From Nectonema munidae (taxonomy: Eukaryota > Nematomorpha > Nectonematoida > Nectonematidae), in the NCBI GenBank assembly GCA_030549495.1, contig JAUIRK010000599.1, positions 186,001 through 250,000 on the forward strand: a DNA stretch of 64,000 nt, given 5' to 3'. Both the position numbers and the translations under genes were made by a program. This document shows, one piece after another, positions 28,801 through 43,800 of this stretch. How positions within the stretch are numbered: the stretch's first letter is position 1; each line of letters starts with the position of its first letter. Below the pieces are notes generated by a model. That model saw only the letters and a list, made by a program, of their open reading frames with translations. It did no database searches and was not told the DNA's origin.

Positions 28801-31800
28801 GTTTTGCCTTTTTGCAATTCTAAGTTGTCTTTTTTCTATTTTGTTTTTTTTCTAAAGGTTTTTTGTATTTTAAAAAGACAAAATAAATGTGAAATAAACA
28901 AATTAAAACTAAAAATGGTATAAATCATAATTATTTCAATAAATAATTATTTAGTAGTATTTATTAATAAACAATAATTTAAAAATATTTATTTAGTAAA
29001 AATTATTCATGACCTTTTTTTCCTCGATAAAACCAGAAAACACAAATCCAGCTTATTTTCTTTTGGTGCTGCTCACTTTTAACATAATTTTTCATTTTTC
29101 AGGTGAATTAAATGCAATAGCTCCAATCAACTCAAACTTCTTTTTAATGGCGTATGCCTTGATCAATTACTCTTGCTTCGATGCTTCTTTCAGTAAATCC
29201 CCAGGTAAATTTTTTGCGTCATCTTTTCTTATCAACTTTTTAATCTCTTTTCCGTAATAAATAATAAACATATTTCACTACTTTAGTACATATGTCATTC
29301 ATCATATTTACTACTACAGGAATGTATTTTGTTGGAGAGGAGAACTCTTCTCAGTTCAAAATTAAAACCCAAAAAAGCAGAAATACTGCATGTACAAATT
29401 TACAAACAGTTTGTTTCACCCTCCCTTTTAATGATATATTTAGCCGTCATTTAAAAATTCAACTATTTAATTTTTTAAAACTAAATATAAAATGTATTCA
29501 TAAAAAACTGCCCCTTAGCGAAATTGACCATATGTAAAAATTTTGAATGATTAAATTTTATGCGTTGTTTTTGTCTTTGCGTGTAATTTTCATTGGTGGA
29601 AATGTAAGTATGACAAAAACGGAATATTTAATAACAATTGCCAGCAAAAAACGCCAATTTTCAAAACCAAGTTTAGTTGACAGTAAATTCAAAACCATAT
29701 TTATCTGATGAGACAAACGGAATGGAATAAATGTTGGTCTTTTAAGTTTTAGAATAAAACTTGTCACATTCCTGATTCATTTTTTAATTTTATTTAATAC
29801 TAAAACAACTACAGATTTCATTATTTTGTTATAATTAAATCTATGATAAAAACGGAACATTTGTTAAAAAGACGTGACGGTTAAAATAGATTTAAAAACG
29901 GTAAGTCTGCTCAGTCTAGTTTGACACCCCTTCAATAACTCTCGTCACTCTATTGAATTCCTTTAAAATGTTTGTATTTTTCATAAAATATCATTCATCT
30001 TTTTTTTAATTCTTTTTTACAGGTTTCCGTCCAAACTTTCGCTTCTACAATCCCTATGTCAGCTTGCTGGCTAGCATACTCTGTATCATTATCATGTTTC
30101 TGATCACTTGGGTTGGAGCTTTGATTACGATTTTTGCCATTCTTGTCTTATCATTATATCTCAGATATAAAAAGCCAGGTACGTTATTTTCGTGCATTTC
30201 ATATGATAGCGTTGTATAGAATTTATAAACTCTTTTTTCTAACTAATTTTTATAAATCATCCTTCTAGTGTTTTTAGATTCTGGGGATTTCTCATTTCAA
30301 CCAACATTTCTAGTATTTTTTAAAATAAAGTCCTTTTTTCAGTATTTGTAGTGTTCAAATATTTAACTTTCGTTAGATCGAAAAAATGGACCCTTAATTC
30401 GTTAAAGAAAGTTCAACTATAGTTTTGGAGTTTAAACTCTTAAGAAATATTTGAAGTGTTTGGACGATTTTGTTACCCTTTGAGGACCACCGTGATAACT
30501 GTTTACCAAGAAGTCAAATTGCATTGAAAAAGGAAACAGAGGATTCCAACATCATTTAAAAAATATTCTCAGAAATTGAAACCTTTTCTTGACAAACTTT
30601 TATAGAAAATTGGAATGGAATAAAATGTTTTTATTATCTCCAACCTGTTATGGTTTCTCACTTACTTGAAAAAGGTAAATTTTTGGCCAATCCGAAATGA
30701 ATTGTTGTTCTACAATAAAATTTTTGTGCTTAAGCCTTGTCAATTTTTTTCATTCCAATTTTTTACACATATGACGCAACAAATAAATATCATCTCATAA
30801 AATTTTATAGACTATGACTTTGACATTTTTGTCTCAACAGCTATAAAATTTTATGCATTATCTTAAAATTGCAGAGTTTTATTGAAAAATTTGGAAATTA
30901 GGATTTTATGTTTCATCAATATTGTAAACAAGATATATTTTACTCTGGCTATACTTTGTATGTTACATATACTTTATTTACTTTTTCTTGTATTATTTGC
31001 TGCCTCCATCTTAATGAAACCCATTTAGATATATCATCATCACTTTTTATTTTTATTGGCCATCTCTCATCCATCATGCCTACGGCACCTACATTTTTCT
31101 CTTATTCATCGCCAAATTAGCGCAACTCATCATTCAATTTTCAATTCTTCTTTATATTATATTTTGTTTCCTGATTCCAATTCATGATACTTTTCGTTTT
31201 TAGACGTAAATTGGGGTTCATCTACCCAAGCAAACTCTTACAAAAATGCACTAAACTCTGTGATAAAGTTGAATTCCACCCAAGAACACGTGAAAAACTA
31301 CAGGTAACGAGTTTATCCAATTTCGCCTGATTCCTGTCATATAAACGAAGCACCATATGTCGACATATAAACCATTGCATATGTTCGTGTGTGGTGTATA
31401 CTGTATATGTGTATATATACATACTCAAGGAGACAAGAAAAAATACTATTTTAATTTAACATTCTTCAGTTTTATGCGCCAGACATGTTTTAATTGAGCA
31501 CAAAATTTTAGAAAATAAGTTAAAATAATTAGGTATTATTTAAAATGTATTTATTGATAATTATTTTAATACTTAATTTTCTATATTTATTTTTTGGTTC
31601 AAAACGTGTGGCTCTTTAGACTTTTTGAATGAATGTGTTTTGACCAAAAAAAATGTCGACGTCTTCACCAGACTAAGGAAGAAAGATAAATTAAAGATGT
31701 AAACATTTTTGTCAATTTTGGTTTAGAGTTTATTTAGAGCATATTCTTTGATTTTATTTACTTTATGTTTTACAACAACGAATGATTTGAAGTTGATACA

Positions 31801-34800
31801 ATCAGCAGAAAATGTGTCTTTTTGATAGATAGAATTGTAGAATTTTCTTCTACATATAGTAAAATTAACACTTAGATTGATAAATTTTCTCTGGATTCTA
31901 TAGGGAACTTTTCTTAAGTTTTTCTCTTAATTTTTTTTATAAAAATTTATGCTCAATTAAAACATGTTTAATGTATAAAACTGAAGAATGTTAAATTAAG
32001 GGCATCTCATTTTTCTTTGTCCCCTTAATTATATTATTATTCATGAAAAATAGTGATTTCTTGGTTCTAAGTCTTGTGAATGTGTCAAGGAGTGGCTCTA
32101 AGTTGTGCGGCGTATATTTTTACCGTTGGCTATTCTAAATATTTTTCACGTATTTTTTTTCCGTGTTTTAAAATTTGAATCAACTTATAAAAAAAATTTT
32201 CTTTCAAAAAATTTAAAAAACCGCATTCTAAAATCAACTAAAAAAGTTTATTACATTGTTGTTTTTTTATTACATTTTAACATTTTTATAACATCTTTTT
32301 ATTTTTCAACAAGACCTCAAATTCTTGCATTATCTGGAGACCCTAGACATCGTCCTGCTTTAGTCGATTTCACAAATGCGATATGCAAAAATCTCAGCCT
32401 GTTGATCTGCGGACATGTGATGTTGGTAAGAAGAATCTCTTAAATTCTCCAGTTCAATCACCCTCTCATCAAACTAAATTTTTCTCCTTAGGGCGACTCC
32501 ATCGATATCTTGGCTTCCAAGGATACCCAGGGTGTTTACAAGTACTTGGAAGAACGAGGCATCAAGACTCTCTATAACACAACGGTGTCTACCTCCTTTT
32601 ATGCAGGATCAAGGTCACTTCTTCAAGTAATCGCCACCTTTCATTTTATAACATTTCATGCCGTCTAATATCAAATAACACATTCTCTTTCACCAACACA
32701 CCATTCGATTATGCAAAAAATATTTTAATTATTTTTCTTATTCATGATAGGATTATCAGGACAATCTTTTTTCTAATTTTTGCATACATCCAAATCAGGG
32801 GATGTCAAACATACGGCCCATGGGTCTGATCAGACTTGCAAAGATCTACACTGCAGCCCTTCGTGTATTTTTGAATCTGATGGAAAGAAAATTTATTCCA
32901 TAAAAAGCTATTGTTGAATAAAATTTGATCATTCATTTATCTCATTTTAAAAACAATGATGATTTAATTTTAATAAATAACACGAGGAAATAAATCTTCA
33001 AATAGTTTGAGCAGTCAAGTTCAAAATATTCAATGAGCTAAAACTTGAGTTTTTTATTTTTACATCTCTTTCTGCATCAGATTTTCAACTCGAAAACACC
33101 GACTTACAATATCAATGTATGAGGAAAAAACAACTTTTGTACAGCCAAATTGAACGATCTTTATGAATTCCTTGCTTCTAAATATCTTTAAATTATTCCA
33201 TTTGCTTCCAACATTTTAGGTAGATGTTTGCAGGACTTATTTTGCCAGCAAATTTTTTCAAAAATAAATATTAATTAGTCAAACCACATGAAGAGATTGA
33301 CAAATGATCATATGAACGGTATTTTGCCCTTTTGTCTGCTACGAATTTCACTCTTGAATTGTTATGAAGAAGAGATGTCAAGTTTCATTGAAAATAAAAA
33401 GAAAAATTCTTTCTTGCCTTTTTAATACTTTTTAAATAATATTTCGCCCTCAAGAACCCACCGATCGTTTGATTTTCACACCCCTGTTGTGTTTGCTTGT
33501 AAATCGTGTTTTGACAAACAATATTTTGAGACTACTTCCTTTTTCAATGAAATTTTATAAATTTAGAGAAGATATTTTTACATTTTTCGTACACCGATGT
33601 CACACTCGTCATCAAAGAGTTAGAGGAGTATGTTTTCTTTTTGAATACTATTGAAAGCTCTTTAGGGTCAATAAAGTCATTTTTATAAATTTTTATTCTT
33701 CCCGTCTTTCTCCTACAAATATATTTTGGTATGTGTAATCTTGAAAGATAGATGAAGATAATTTTTTATAATTCATAACGTTATAAATAAAAGGAGTAAA
33801 CTGCTATCTTCCTTATATTGTTATAGCTAAGTTGAAACGCAATCTAGCGTTTTAGAAAGTTGCATTTTTCATTGGACACTATGTCCAATGAGGGAGTTTT
33901 CTTCCCCATAAACAATGCACTGACTTGTAAAATTCTAGATTTATTCGTTGTCAATGATTGCAAAATGGGAAAATGTTTCCTTTATTTTTTGCACTCTTTT
34001 TTGGTTTTAAATGTCCACTTTTTGGTGGTCTTTGTTCCTTTTCAGGATAGACCTCCTTCAAAACGCTTTAAGTCTTCAGTTCCTTTCTGTAAATCACTTT
34101 TTATAATTTTTGCCTTAATTTTTGATCTCTCTGAATCATTATAATCACTGGCGTGGTCAAATTCTGGTCCTATAAGAAACAGGTATATTTAAAAAGGGTG
34201 CTATAAGATTTACCAGGAAGAGGTTTTCAAATCCGGTTTCTGGATCACTCTTTTAGAAATGACGATACACAATACCCTGATTTCAAAACTGTATATCCTA
34301 CGATTTGATTATTATTGATAATAATTTCAGTTTCATGCATTTTTTTTATTTATAAAAATAACAATTATAAAGAATATAAAAAAGCAACACAACAAATTTG
34401 GATATTGTAATATCCGCATTTATAAATTTGGTCCTAGAAAAACTCAATCTAAGAAAATCAGCTCTTTGGAAAACTCGGTTTTGGAATACTCAGTCTCAGA
34501 TTGACGTTGAATTATAAAGTCTGAAATTGTAGAAAAATGATCATGTCCTCTGAAATAGCTTCAGAAATACAAGAGTTTATATTTCGATTACGTATACAAA
34601 AATTGTAAAGGATTTTGCTAGGAAAAAATAAGAAAAGTCGGTCTCTGGATCATTATAATTAGAGCAAAATCTAATTAATCTGCTCATTATAATTAGAGGA
34701 AAATATTATATTTATTTATATAGTTACTATTTTAACTAACAAACTACTAGCTTTTATAACTAAATAATAACTGATTGAATATAGGCCCAGTTTTTTGAGA

Positions 34801-37800
34801 TCGAATTTTCCATCCGACTTTTCTAAGACGAAGTTTTCAAGCCACCTATAAATTCATTAAATATACCATATCAAATATAGTTCATTAAATAATATCGAGA
34901 AGTTAATTAGATCTAGTGAATGCATAGTTATGAGTTTTGGCAAAAAAGTTATTTTAGAAGGTGGTTTGGTCATACAAATAGATCAAAAGGAGAGTATCAA
35001 AAAGGCTTATGACAAAATTTGTGTAAGGGTAAAGGTTGTCCAAAAATAACCTGGAAAGAAGTAGTTGAGAATGATATAAGAAAAAAATGGCGACGAGCAA
35101 AATATGAAAAATTAGAAACGTAAAACTGAACAAATGCTTATTCATAGTCGTAAAACCGGCTAGATCCCAACTTTCTGGGAAAGTACACCCGACTTAAAAC
35201 CGATTATTATTATTATTATTATCTAATGAATCAAAAAAGTGTACTTTTTTTAAAAGCAACAAGTTTAAAGGCATTCATTTTCCATTTTATTCTATTACCG
35301 TGAAAGCAACTTTAGATCAAAATGTCTTTCATTATTTATTATTAAAGCTTGTAACTCTTTGTTTCATCCAAGCTTAAAATTTTTCAGCTTTTTACAATTA
35401 TTGTACAAATTAATGTAATAATGGCAATTTTTGTTGTATCCTTATCGAAAACTTAGTTCTTATATGAAATTCTTCTTTTTCTTACACCTAATGCTTTTTT
35501 ACCATACTTTCAATTCTCCTTTGCAGATATCAGGATTAGGTCGACTGCGACCCAATATCTTGTTCATGGGATACAAAGGAAATTGGCAATCCGAAGATCT
35601 GGAATCCATCAATCAATACTTCTACTTGATACAGTTATATTTTTCTTACTTTTTATTTACTGTAATAAAGATAAATGCGTTCAGCTTTAACCCATTTAAG
35701 GCCATTTAAGACCAAGCAAAGCAGACGATATCTAAAAAAACGCAGACGATTTATATTCAAATCATTGAAAAAAGCAGACAAAGATGAAATTACTTATGTT
35801 CCAAAATAGGAACATTGGCCGTAAATGGGTTAAAGTATATAATGATATTAATTTGCTTAATATATAGAAAGATATTTTATGCATTCTACCATTGAGAAGA
35901 GGTATCTTATATAGTTTTTTGGTATAAAAAATATTAGCCCCCCTCCCTGCTGAAAAATTTGTGTGGTCTTGTCTAACTTACTTGCTACATTACTGACTCT
36001 GGTGAACTATCGCTCAAATTTGGATTAACCATTATATCATATCAAGCGAAATTATTATACAAATTAATGTAATAATGACAGTTTTACTTTGCAATTTTTT
36101 TGTAATTTTCTTATTTCTTCGATTTCAAATATTTATTTTTAAAGACCTCCCCTTATAACAAAGAAAGTAACATCAAAAATAAAATCACAAGCAAAACAAG
36201 TTTTTTAAGCGACAGGAATAAAGATATCAAATTGAGAGCATCCAATTTTATTGGAAGGGACTGGGTAAAAGATTTTTTCGCCCCCCCCCCTCCACTGAAA
36301 AACACTGCGTGACCGTTGACCCTATCCATCTCGCCCTCCCTTTACGCTCTGAAATTAACCAATCGATCGAGAAGAGCCACTCGGCTTTTATCAATTCAAA
36401 ATAGGCAAAAAATCTTTTTACTCTGAAACGTTGACAATTTTTTCTCTGTGCGCCCTGATCTAAGATGACTCTGCTGAACACGATATGAAGTGTTTGCCTT
36501 GTAAAAGTTATCTTTCTTTATGATTCATTGATCTAGTGATGCTTTCGATCTTCGCCTTGGAGTCGGTATTCTACGTTTGAAGGAAGGACTGGATTTCAGT
36601 TTCTTCACGGAACATCACGACGTTACGAGCTACGTGAAGCACCAAAATGCTCAAAATCAAAAGGCGCCAAAAGCTGTCATTCTTGAAAAAATGGGCAAAG
36701 CGAGACACATCCTTAGGAGTGGTATGCCTTTTTATCGATACTCTCATCAACCTTTTTTCATTATTCCGACTCCTACTTGAAAGGAATGAAATAATTTTTC
36801 CCACAATATTTAAAATAAAGTTTACTCATCAACATTTTAACGGAAATGGAAATTTTCTTTGACGGCAGACATCATAGGGAAGCATTGTTTTATAGTTGAG
36901 GAATACTAATTGAGATCATTTATATGGATAACAATTTTATGTGTGTGAAACAAATTTGATTCTAAAAAAATGAAGGAAAGATAGGTACAATAAAATGACA
37001 TTGGGAAAAGCTTCATAAATCGAACATCCGGCTCTTGGTTCCAACTTCAACCTTCTTTACATGTTTGAATCGACCCCTATCTCGTAGTCGAATGAGACGA
37101 ATATTATTTTATCTCAAAGCAAAACCACAATCTTAATTTAAGCTTCATTTAATGGAAAATTTCAAGAAATTTAAAAACTTTGCTAAAACTTTCTTTTACA
37201 GGTTATGCGTAAATCTCGCTTTATGAGTTATTTCCTGACGCTTTTGTAGAGTGAGAGATCAATTTTTTTCTACAATGAAGTAAGTTTAAATGAGATGAAA
37301 ATAAAATTAAAATTTTAAAAGAAAGTGATTGAATATTATGAAACAAAGAATAAATGAAATGAAGGAATACGATAATGGTTGACGTCATTAGCGGTGACCA
37401 TAATTATTATTATAAGAGAATAATCGTTGATGTTTTTGTTGAAAACTTTATATGAAATAATATTTTTTGGATTGAAGTCAAAAAAAGAAAGGTAAGAACA
37501 GTAGATACGTAAAAACACGAAATTAATCAAAATTTTTGATAAAGTTTAAAATATGCTATGTAAAGCGGATTAAAAAAATTTATCACGAACCTTGTAAGAA
37601 TACTTATCGAACCTCAAATTAAGAACCAGTTCACTCTTATCCTGCAAAACTTGAAATGTATTTGAATAGTTCCAATATCATCTCTATATAAGGATATATC
37701 TTTTCTATGTTCTTGAGTTGATGTTATCATAAGTAGTAATCCGAGAATTCTTGATTTGTTACTTAAAGATAACAGTTTTCTTTTATCATCTTCAGTCCGC

Positions 37801-40800
37801 GTAGACGGAATCCAAAACACATCAGTAAATTAATGGTGGTAATGGGTTATAAGACGGGTGATCCTATCAATCAAGGATTTGAATAGTAAGTCACGGCCAG
37901 CAGTTAGATAGGAGATTATAAGTGGTGAGGCTAAACATCTTCCCCAGGTAGATAAAATTTCTTTGGAGGAGTAAGATGATGAGAGCTACAGCAACTTTGA
38001 TAAAATAGCAATTGAAACAAACTTATTTTGATAGAGCGAGGAGTTTGCTAAGTGAGTGATAAACAGTCATTCCTTGACTTTAAAATCAACAAATCCTCGT
38101 TTATTCAAGATAATGGAGTCCTATATCCCTTCACTTCCCGGGAGTGTTTTAGAAAATTCAAGCTGATGCAAGCATTTCTATGCGTAAGTAGAACTTCATT
38201 TCAATTGAAATCAGTGTAGGAACTCTGTCACTCTGAATTAGTTGTGTTTCGTTGATACAGTTTCTTCTCTATAGCTTTGAGTTGAGTTCATGTGAACTTT
38301 TTGGTGGCAACTTCTTGGGTACGAAAACATAAGCAACAGTCTATTGTTAGGAGTACGGTAGTGTAATTCAAGCAATCTTAGTGTGTGAAACATAGTTGAT
38401 TGATAAGAAATGGAGAGCTTTTCACTTTCTTCAGAGAAACTTAGAGCGTAATCCGTCAGAATACAGAAGGGAGAGTTGGTAGTTGTTGTCCTCACAGAAT
38501 TGTTTAAGCGGTAAGTCATTGATTCACCAATCAGCAGCAGGTGTTACTTCTTCATTTTTCATAGAAAAGCGTGCCAAGAAGCTTGCTAACCCGTTAACGA
38601 CCAGAATAATCAGACGATATCTAATGTAAAGCAGAAGATTTGTATTAAAAAGCTTTGATAAACGCAGACGATTTTATTTTTGTAAAGTCGAATATAGTCG
38701 ACATGGGCGTTAACGGGTTAAGTTGCTTAGAGATCGGTCTACTCTACCTATCCAACTTTTTGAGGTTAGAATATCCTTATTTTAATGAAGTGATGTGTCT
38801 GTAATAAGCATTTCTAACGCGCCAGAGCTTGTCTTGTGTTTGCGAACCGTGATTGGACGATAAATTCCCTTAAAATTTTACACTTTGTCTATATCAATTA
38901 AGAATGTTTGCTTCAAGTTAGTGTTCTAACCAAGTTTTCTTTAAATTGTTCTCTAAAGTAGGGCATGCTGACGCCCTCAATTTTTATTGCTCGGGTCCTG
39001 TCTCTTAAAAATTGGGCGATGAGCATTGAGCAAAATAGAACAGAATAATTATTCCATAGAATAAGACCTGGAGCAGTTTTGATGGTGTACAGTTCTTTAT
39101 AATGGAGTTTTTGTAAATTATCGTATTTAGCAATCAGCATATTTAAAGTTGACGCCTTGATTTCTTCACAGCTGTTTCACAGGTTGTTCCTAGCTAAGGG
39201 AGAATATGTGAACTTTGAAAAAATGCTTTCACAGAATGCCACATTTGATAAGGAGTACAATTTATTTGGAAGTTGGTGTGGAACGAGTTAATTGATAGCA
39301 AATCATTGATAAGCTTCTTTCCTGTACATGGGATTGAGTGGAGAATAAGCTGTTCAATTATGTATTTTTAGCATATTCTTCCATCTTGTATCTCAACTCA
39401 CTTCGGATAGTGTGGGGATTCAGTGATTCAATATTAATTGAGTAGTTGTCTTTTATAAGTTTGGCTAAAGTTAGGATATGAGAAACTTTCAAGTTAATTA
39501 CCCTCGTCATTGATTGATATAGTTCCGGTTCATTTGACTTAAGAGTTACAAAGTTTGTTGGACCGCGGATTTTGGCTCCAAGTGACGTTTGTGACAGTCA
39601 ACCTCAATTAGAGAACTAGTCAGGAGACAGCAGCCCTTCTGCTTCATTAAACAATTAAAAGGGCAAGAGGAGCCCAATGGATGTGAGAAAGTGATATATT
39701 ATTTGTTTGATTTATATAAATAAAATCTCATCACCTGTACAGTTAAAGCCCCGTAGACAATTTGTTTGTCATTCCCAACGTGTATACTACTGTGGTTTCT
39801 ATTCCAATATACAAACAATTAAAGAGACAAGCTTCAACTTTCTGTTCATATTTTGCAAGATGTAAGATTTGATATACCTAATTCGGGGAAACGATGTTTC
39901 AAAAATTAAAAATGATGGGTTGGACAAAGTTCAACTTTCTGTTCTTATTTTGTTAGGTGTAACATTTGATATACCTCATGCGATGTTACAAAAGTTATTA
40001 CCTATATTTTTGCAATTTGTACGATTTTAAATAATATATTTCTCAATTAATCAAATAATCAAAATAAAATTCTATAATCAAAGAATCGAAAAATATTGTT
40101 TAATATATCGTTGTCTCCCGTTATTCTTAGAATAGAAAGATAAACCTTGTCTCTCTCATCATTTTTATCAAATCATGCATACAGGAAACTAAAATTGAGG
40201 ACATGAAAGAACTGATTACTGACAAGACTTGTTAGTCTTCTTTTAGAGTTTGAACTTGTCGGAACTAAGTATCAGAATGCTTCCACGATAACTTCCGAAT
40301 TAAGATGTCTATCTTGTCTAACGATTGATATATTCTTGTCATCCATTACTTGAAATTAACACCAAGTTGGTTGTTGATTTCCTAAATAAACATCCATCGT
40401 GAGTTAGGTGGTTAGAGACCTGGCTTAGATACCAGAATGTCCCGGGTTCCATCCATTTCGACATGAGTGGTGGTGCAATTTCGCCGTGTCGATGAAAATA
40501 TTCCAAGGTACATTTACCTTTACCCATGTATTATAGATAGGCAAAAACTGTGAGCGGTCATTATTACATTATCGAAGTCTATAAAATTTTTATTATTTGT
40601 ATTTATTAATTTGAACAAATGGTGACTCCCTGAGCACACTGCAACTATATATATTAGTTTTATTATGGTTTTGATCAAAAAATATGGTTTCCGCTTTTAT
40701 AATTTGTTTTAATTAAATTATTTGTTGCCTGATTAAACAAGAGAAGCAGGATGTATATTAAAAAAATTCAAAAGTATGAACAAAGTTTTTTAATGAAACG

Positions 40801-43800
40801 AATCCCACACCAATTAAATAAGTTCAAATATCACTTTATTTTATTTCTGATTGAAGCATGTAATTTATAAAAGATTTAAAAAAAAGGCATTGAATTGAAA
40901 ATATATAGAATAAACTCTTTGAATTTACATTTTCGCTGAACTGATTGAACTATACATTTTTTCAATAAATAAGGGATATGCAAAAAAATGAGTATTCATT
41001 TGAACAACATTTAACTAAAACTTATTTGGTATTTAATTTTGAAAAAGGTTTTTTTTTATTTAGATTCGCACAAAAAAGACGCCCCTGTTGTGCAAAAAAT
41101 CTCGAAGAAGATGAGCAGGAAATATACGCGCAATTTAATGTCTTCCATCAATCAATTTTACAAAACCGAGAAAAAAGGCACCATCGATGTTTGGTGGCTT
41201 TTTGATGATGGAGGTGATGAATTAATTTCACAATTATTTTCTTATTTCATAATATTTTCCTGCGATAAATAACATGTGTTTACGATTACAAAAACGTTTG
41301 AAGTAACAAAATATGTATGGAAAATTAGCAAATATTTGCCAATTATAATACAACATACATTGATTTTGTTGGAAAAAAACAAACTAAATTATGTATTCAG
41401 AAAATTTTTAATGGATTTATGAAACTAAAATTTTTTTTTATCAAATAGTTTATAAATTAAAAGTTATCGAAATAGTATAAAGTATTTTCACTTTTCACTA
41501 GAAGCAAAAAATGTCACCTAAAAATTATTCAAAAATTGCCCTAATGACTTGAAAAAATGGCGCAAAAAATCATTTAGTCATCAGTATTTCGAATTTTGTA
41601 TTAAAATTATTTTTATTGTGAGAGTGCATGAAATATTTCAAAATTTGATTTAAAAATAGTCGTTGATATAGCACTACCATCTCCAATGTCTTAATTGACG
41701 TCATCTTTTAAAGAGTAAAACATCATTTAAATATATTTTTCTGTCTTTTTTTATTCGTGGTGTTAATTCTGACTCTCGGATAATAATTTAGACTGTAGCA
41801 TGCATGATACAACGACTAGATCTTTTTTTCTATAGAAATTGAGAAAAATTTTCAAAACCTAAATGAAATCATCAACAAGGTGTTACAGTTAATGGAGGGA
41901 AAAATATCTGGTATTAAAATGGGTTAGTTGAGCAAATTAAAACTAAATTAGAAAATTTGGCAATCCCAAGTGCAATTTTTTCCAGTACCTTTTACACCCA
42001 CAAATTTTAGGTGGAAAGGACTTAGTTCTTTTTTGTGTGCTGAAAATATTGGTTTGTGGTAAAGGACACGGACTAAATCATTGCCTTTTTACACATCTTC
42101 GAGATGTTGATTCAGAATATTTAGACTTGCTATTTTGCACACCCGTAAGGTGGCTCATTTGTGGTAAAGTTTTATTTCCAATTTTTAAGCTTTTAAAAGA
42201 AAAAAATATTTTCCTTGCTAAAAAACAAAGCTAAGCTTTTGAGCTGTAATCCTATCTGCCGATCAAAATTATCATATTCAATTGACTCTGAATCTCATAT
42301 GAATGAAATAAATTTAAAACTTAAAAAAAAGATTATCTTATTTGTGATTTCAATAGATTGATGATGATGATGATTGATCGACATTTTTGCTCTACAATTA
42401 CTAAGAGTATTAATCTTGATTTTCCTAAAAAAAAAATATCTGTGAATTTTATACACATTTTTCAAAAAGATTTTCAGATCTGGAAATAGTGAAAATGAAA
42501 TATTTCTGTTTCAGACCCAGTTGATTGTACTTACATGATGTGCCAGTTGAATTATAGTTAGAACTTTTTGAAGAGAGAAAAAAATTGTGTAACTTTATTG
42601 TTGTTTACCCGGAACTGAGTTCCAAAACTCGAAAAATTTGCTTCTGGTATGGCATCACTCTTTTATACCACTTAGGTTTATTAATAGTAATCATCTTCAA
42701 AGTGAAGCATGTAAAGTCAACTTACCAAACAAGACTGTCTAATGGGTCTATAAACGCATTACTTTTGATTGGATGCAGCAATTGAAAGCTTTAAATTTAA
42801 TTTTAAAAATTAAAAGTCCATTACGTAAATCACCATCATTTTTACTATACACATTTAATTTTATTTACACATATATATTTTGACTATTATTTTTATTAAT
42901 TTTTTTTATATAATTAAGTTTGCTTTATATAGTATTAATAGGAATTTTTAAATGCCATGATTTTTAAGTTTTCGGTAATCCAGCCCTCTCGAAAAAATGT
43001 TTGATGAGCCCTGATTTGGATTAAAGAAAAAAATCGATTTTAACACTTTACATTTAGTAGGTATCATATCAATTTATACAAATCTAATATTATTAATAAA
43101 TTAAAAATATAGATTTAAATTAAATAGTAACTAACTAATTTATTATCTTTCTTGAGGAGAATAAATATAAAAAAAACGATCGCCATAACTTGAATTGGAT
43201 ATATTAAGAATGAAAAATGTTATTGATGCAAATGATTTTTTTCATTGATTAAAATAAGTACAGTATACACGTATATTCAATATATATAAAAAAAATTATG
43301 AAACAAAAAATTTATTGTAAAATAGAGTAAATATTGTTATTCAGAATGATGAGAGAAATCAAAAATATTTAAAAAAAAAAAAGTAGATAATTTTCATCAT
43401 TATTGAAAAGCGGTTTTTCAGCTTTCCTGAATCGAGGTGTTAAAATGGGAATTTTCAAAAACGGTCAAAATGCAGATTTTTCAAAAATGTAAAAATATTT
43501 TCTCTGCTAGATTTGAATACACTGATTTCAATTCTGCAAGTTATTTTTTTGCAAAAAATATTATTTGATTTTTTCGCAGGTCAAAATTTGGGATTTTGAA
43601 CTTTTACCCTAAAAAATTCAAATAAAATACTGAAAATTAATTTTTGTTTACATATTCTTGTTCAGTATAAAATTCCCTACAAATTGATGTATAAAACGGA
43701 AAAATGATGGCGATTGAATTTTTCGAAAATTTTTTATGATACTATGTTTATATATTACGTTTATTTTATGAATGTGTAAAAAATTGAAAAAATTATGTAT

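Larger units (their letters stand above)
32627..35526 (+). other. Intron 15
   Basis: Contains a possible hAT-type element (32796-33486), a perfect small hairpin CATTGGACA-CTA-TGTCCAATG near 33872 and the LINE 3' end at 34936-35221. No gene recognised. Confidence 0.5.
36722..41063 (+). other. Intron 17
   Basis: Long intron with an unexplained less AT-rich block (37600-39700), a family B MITE inside it, a fold-back relative (39725-40192), a tRNA-like SINE head (40395-40540) and the left member of a long inverted repeat (40617-40988). No gene recognised. Confidence 0.5.

Noticed and set aside
40395-40470. A genuine tRNA gene
   Set aside because: Box-like motifs are present but the acceptor, D, anticodon and T arms do not pair; a SINE head is more likely.
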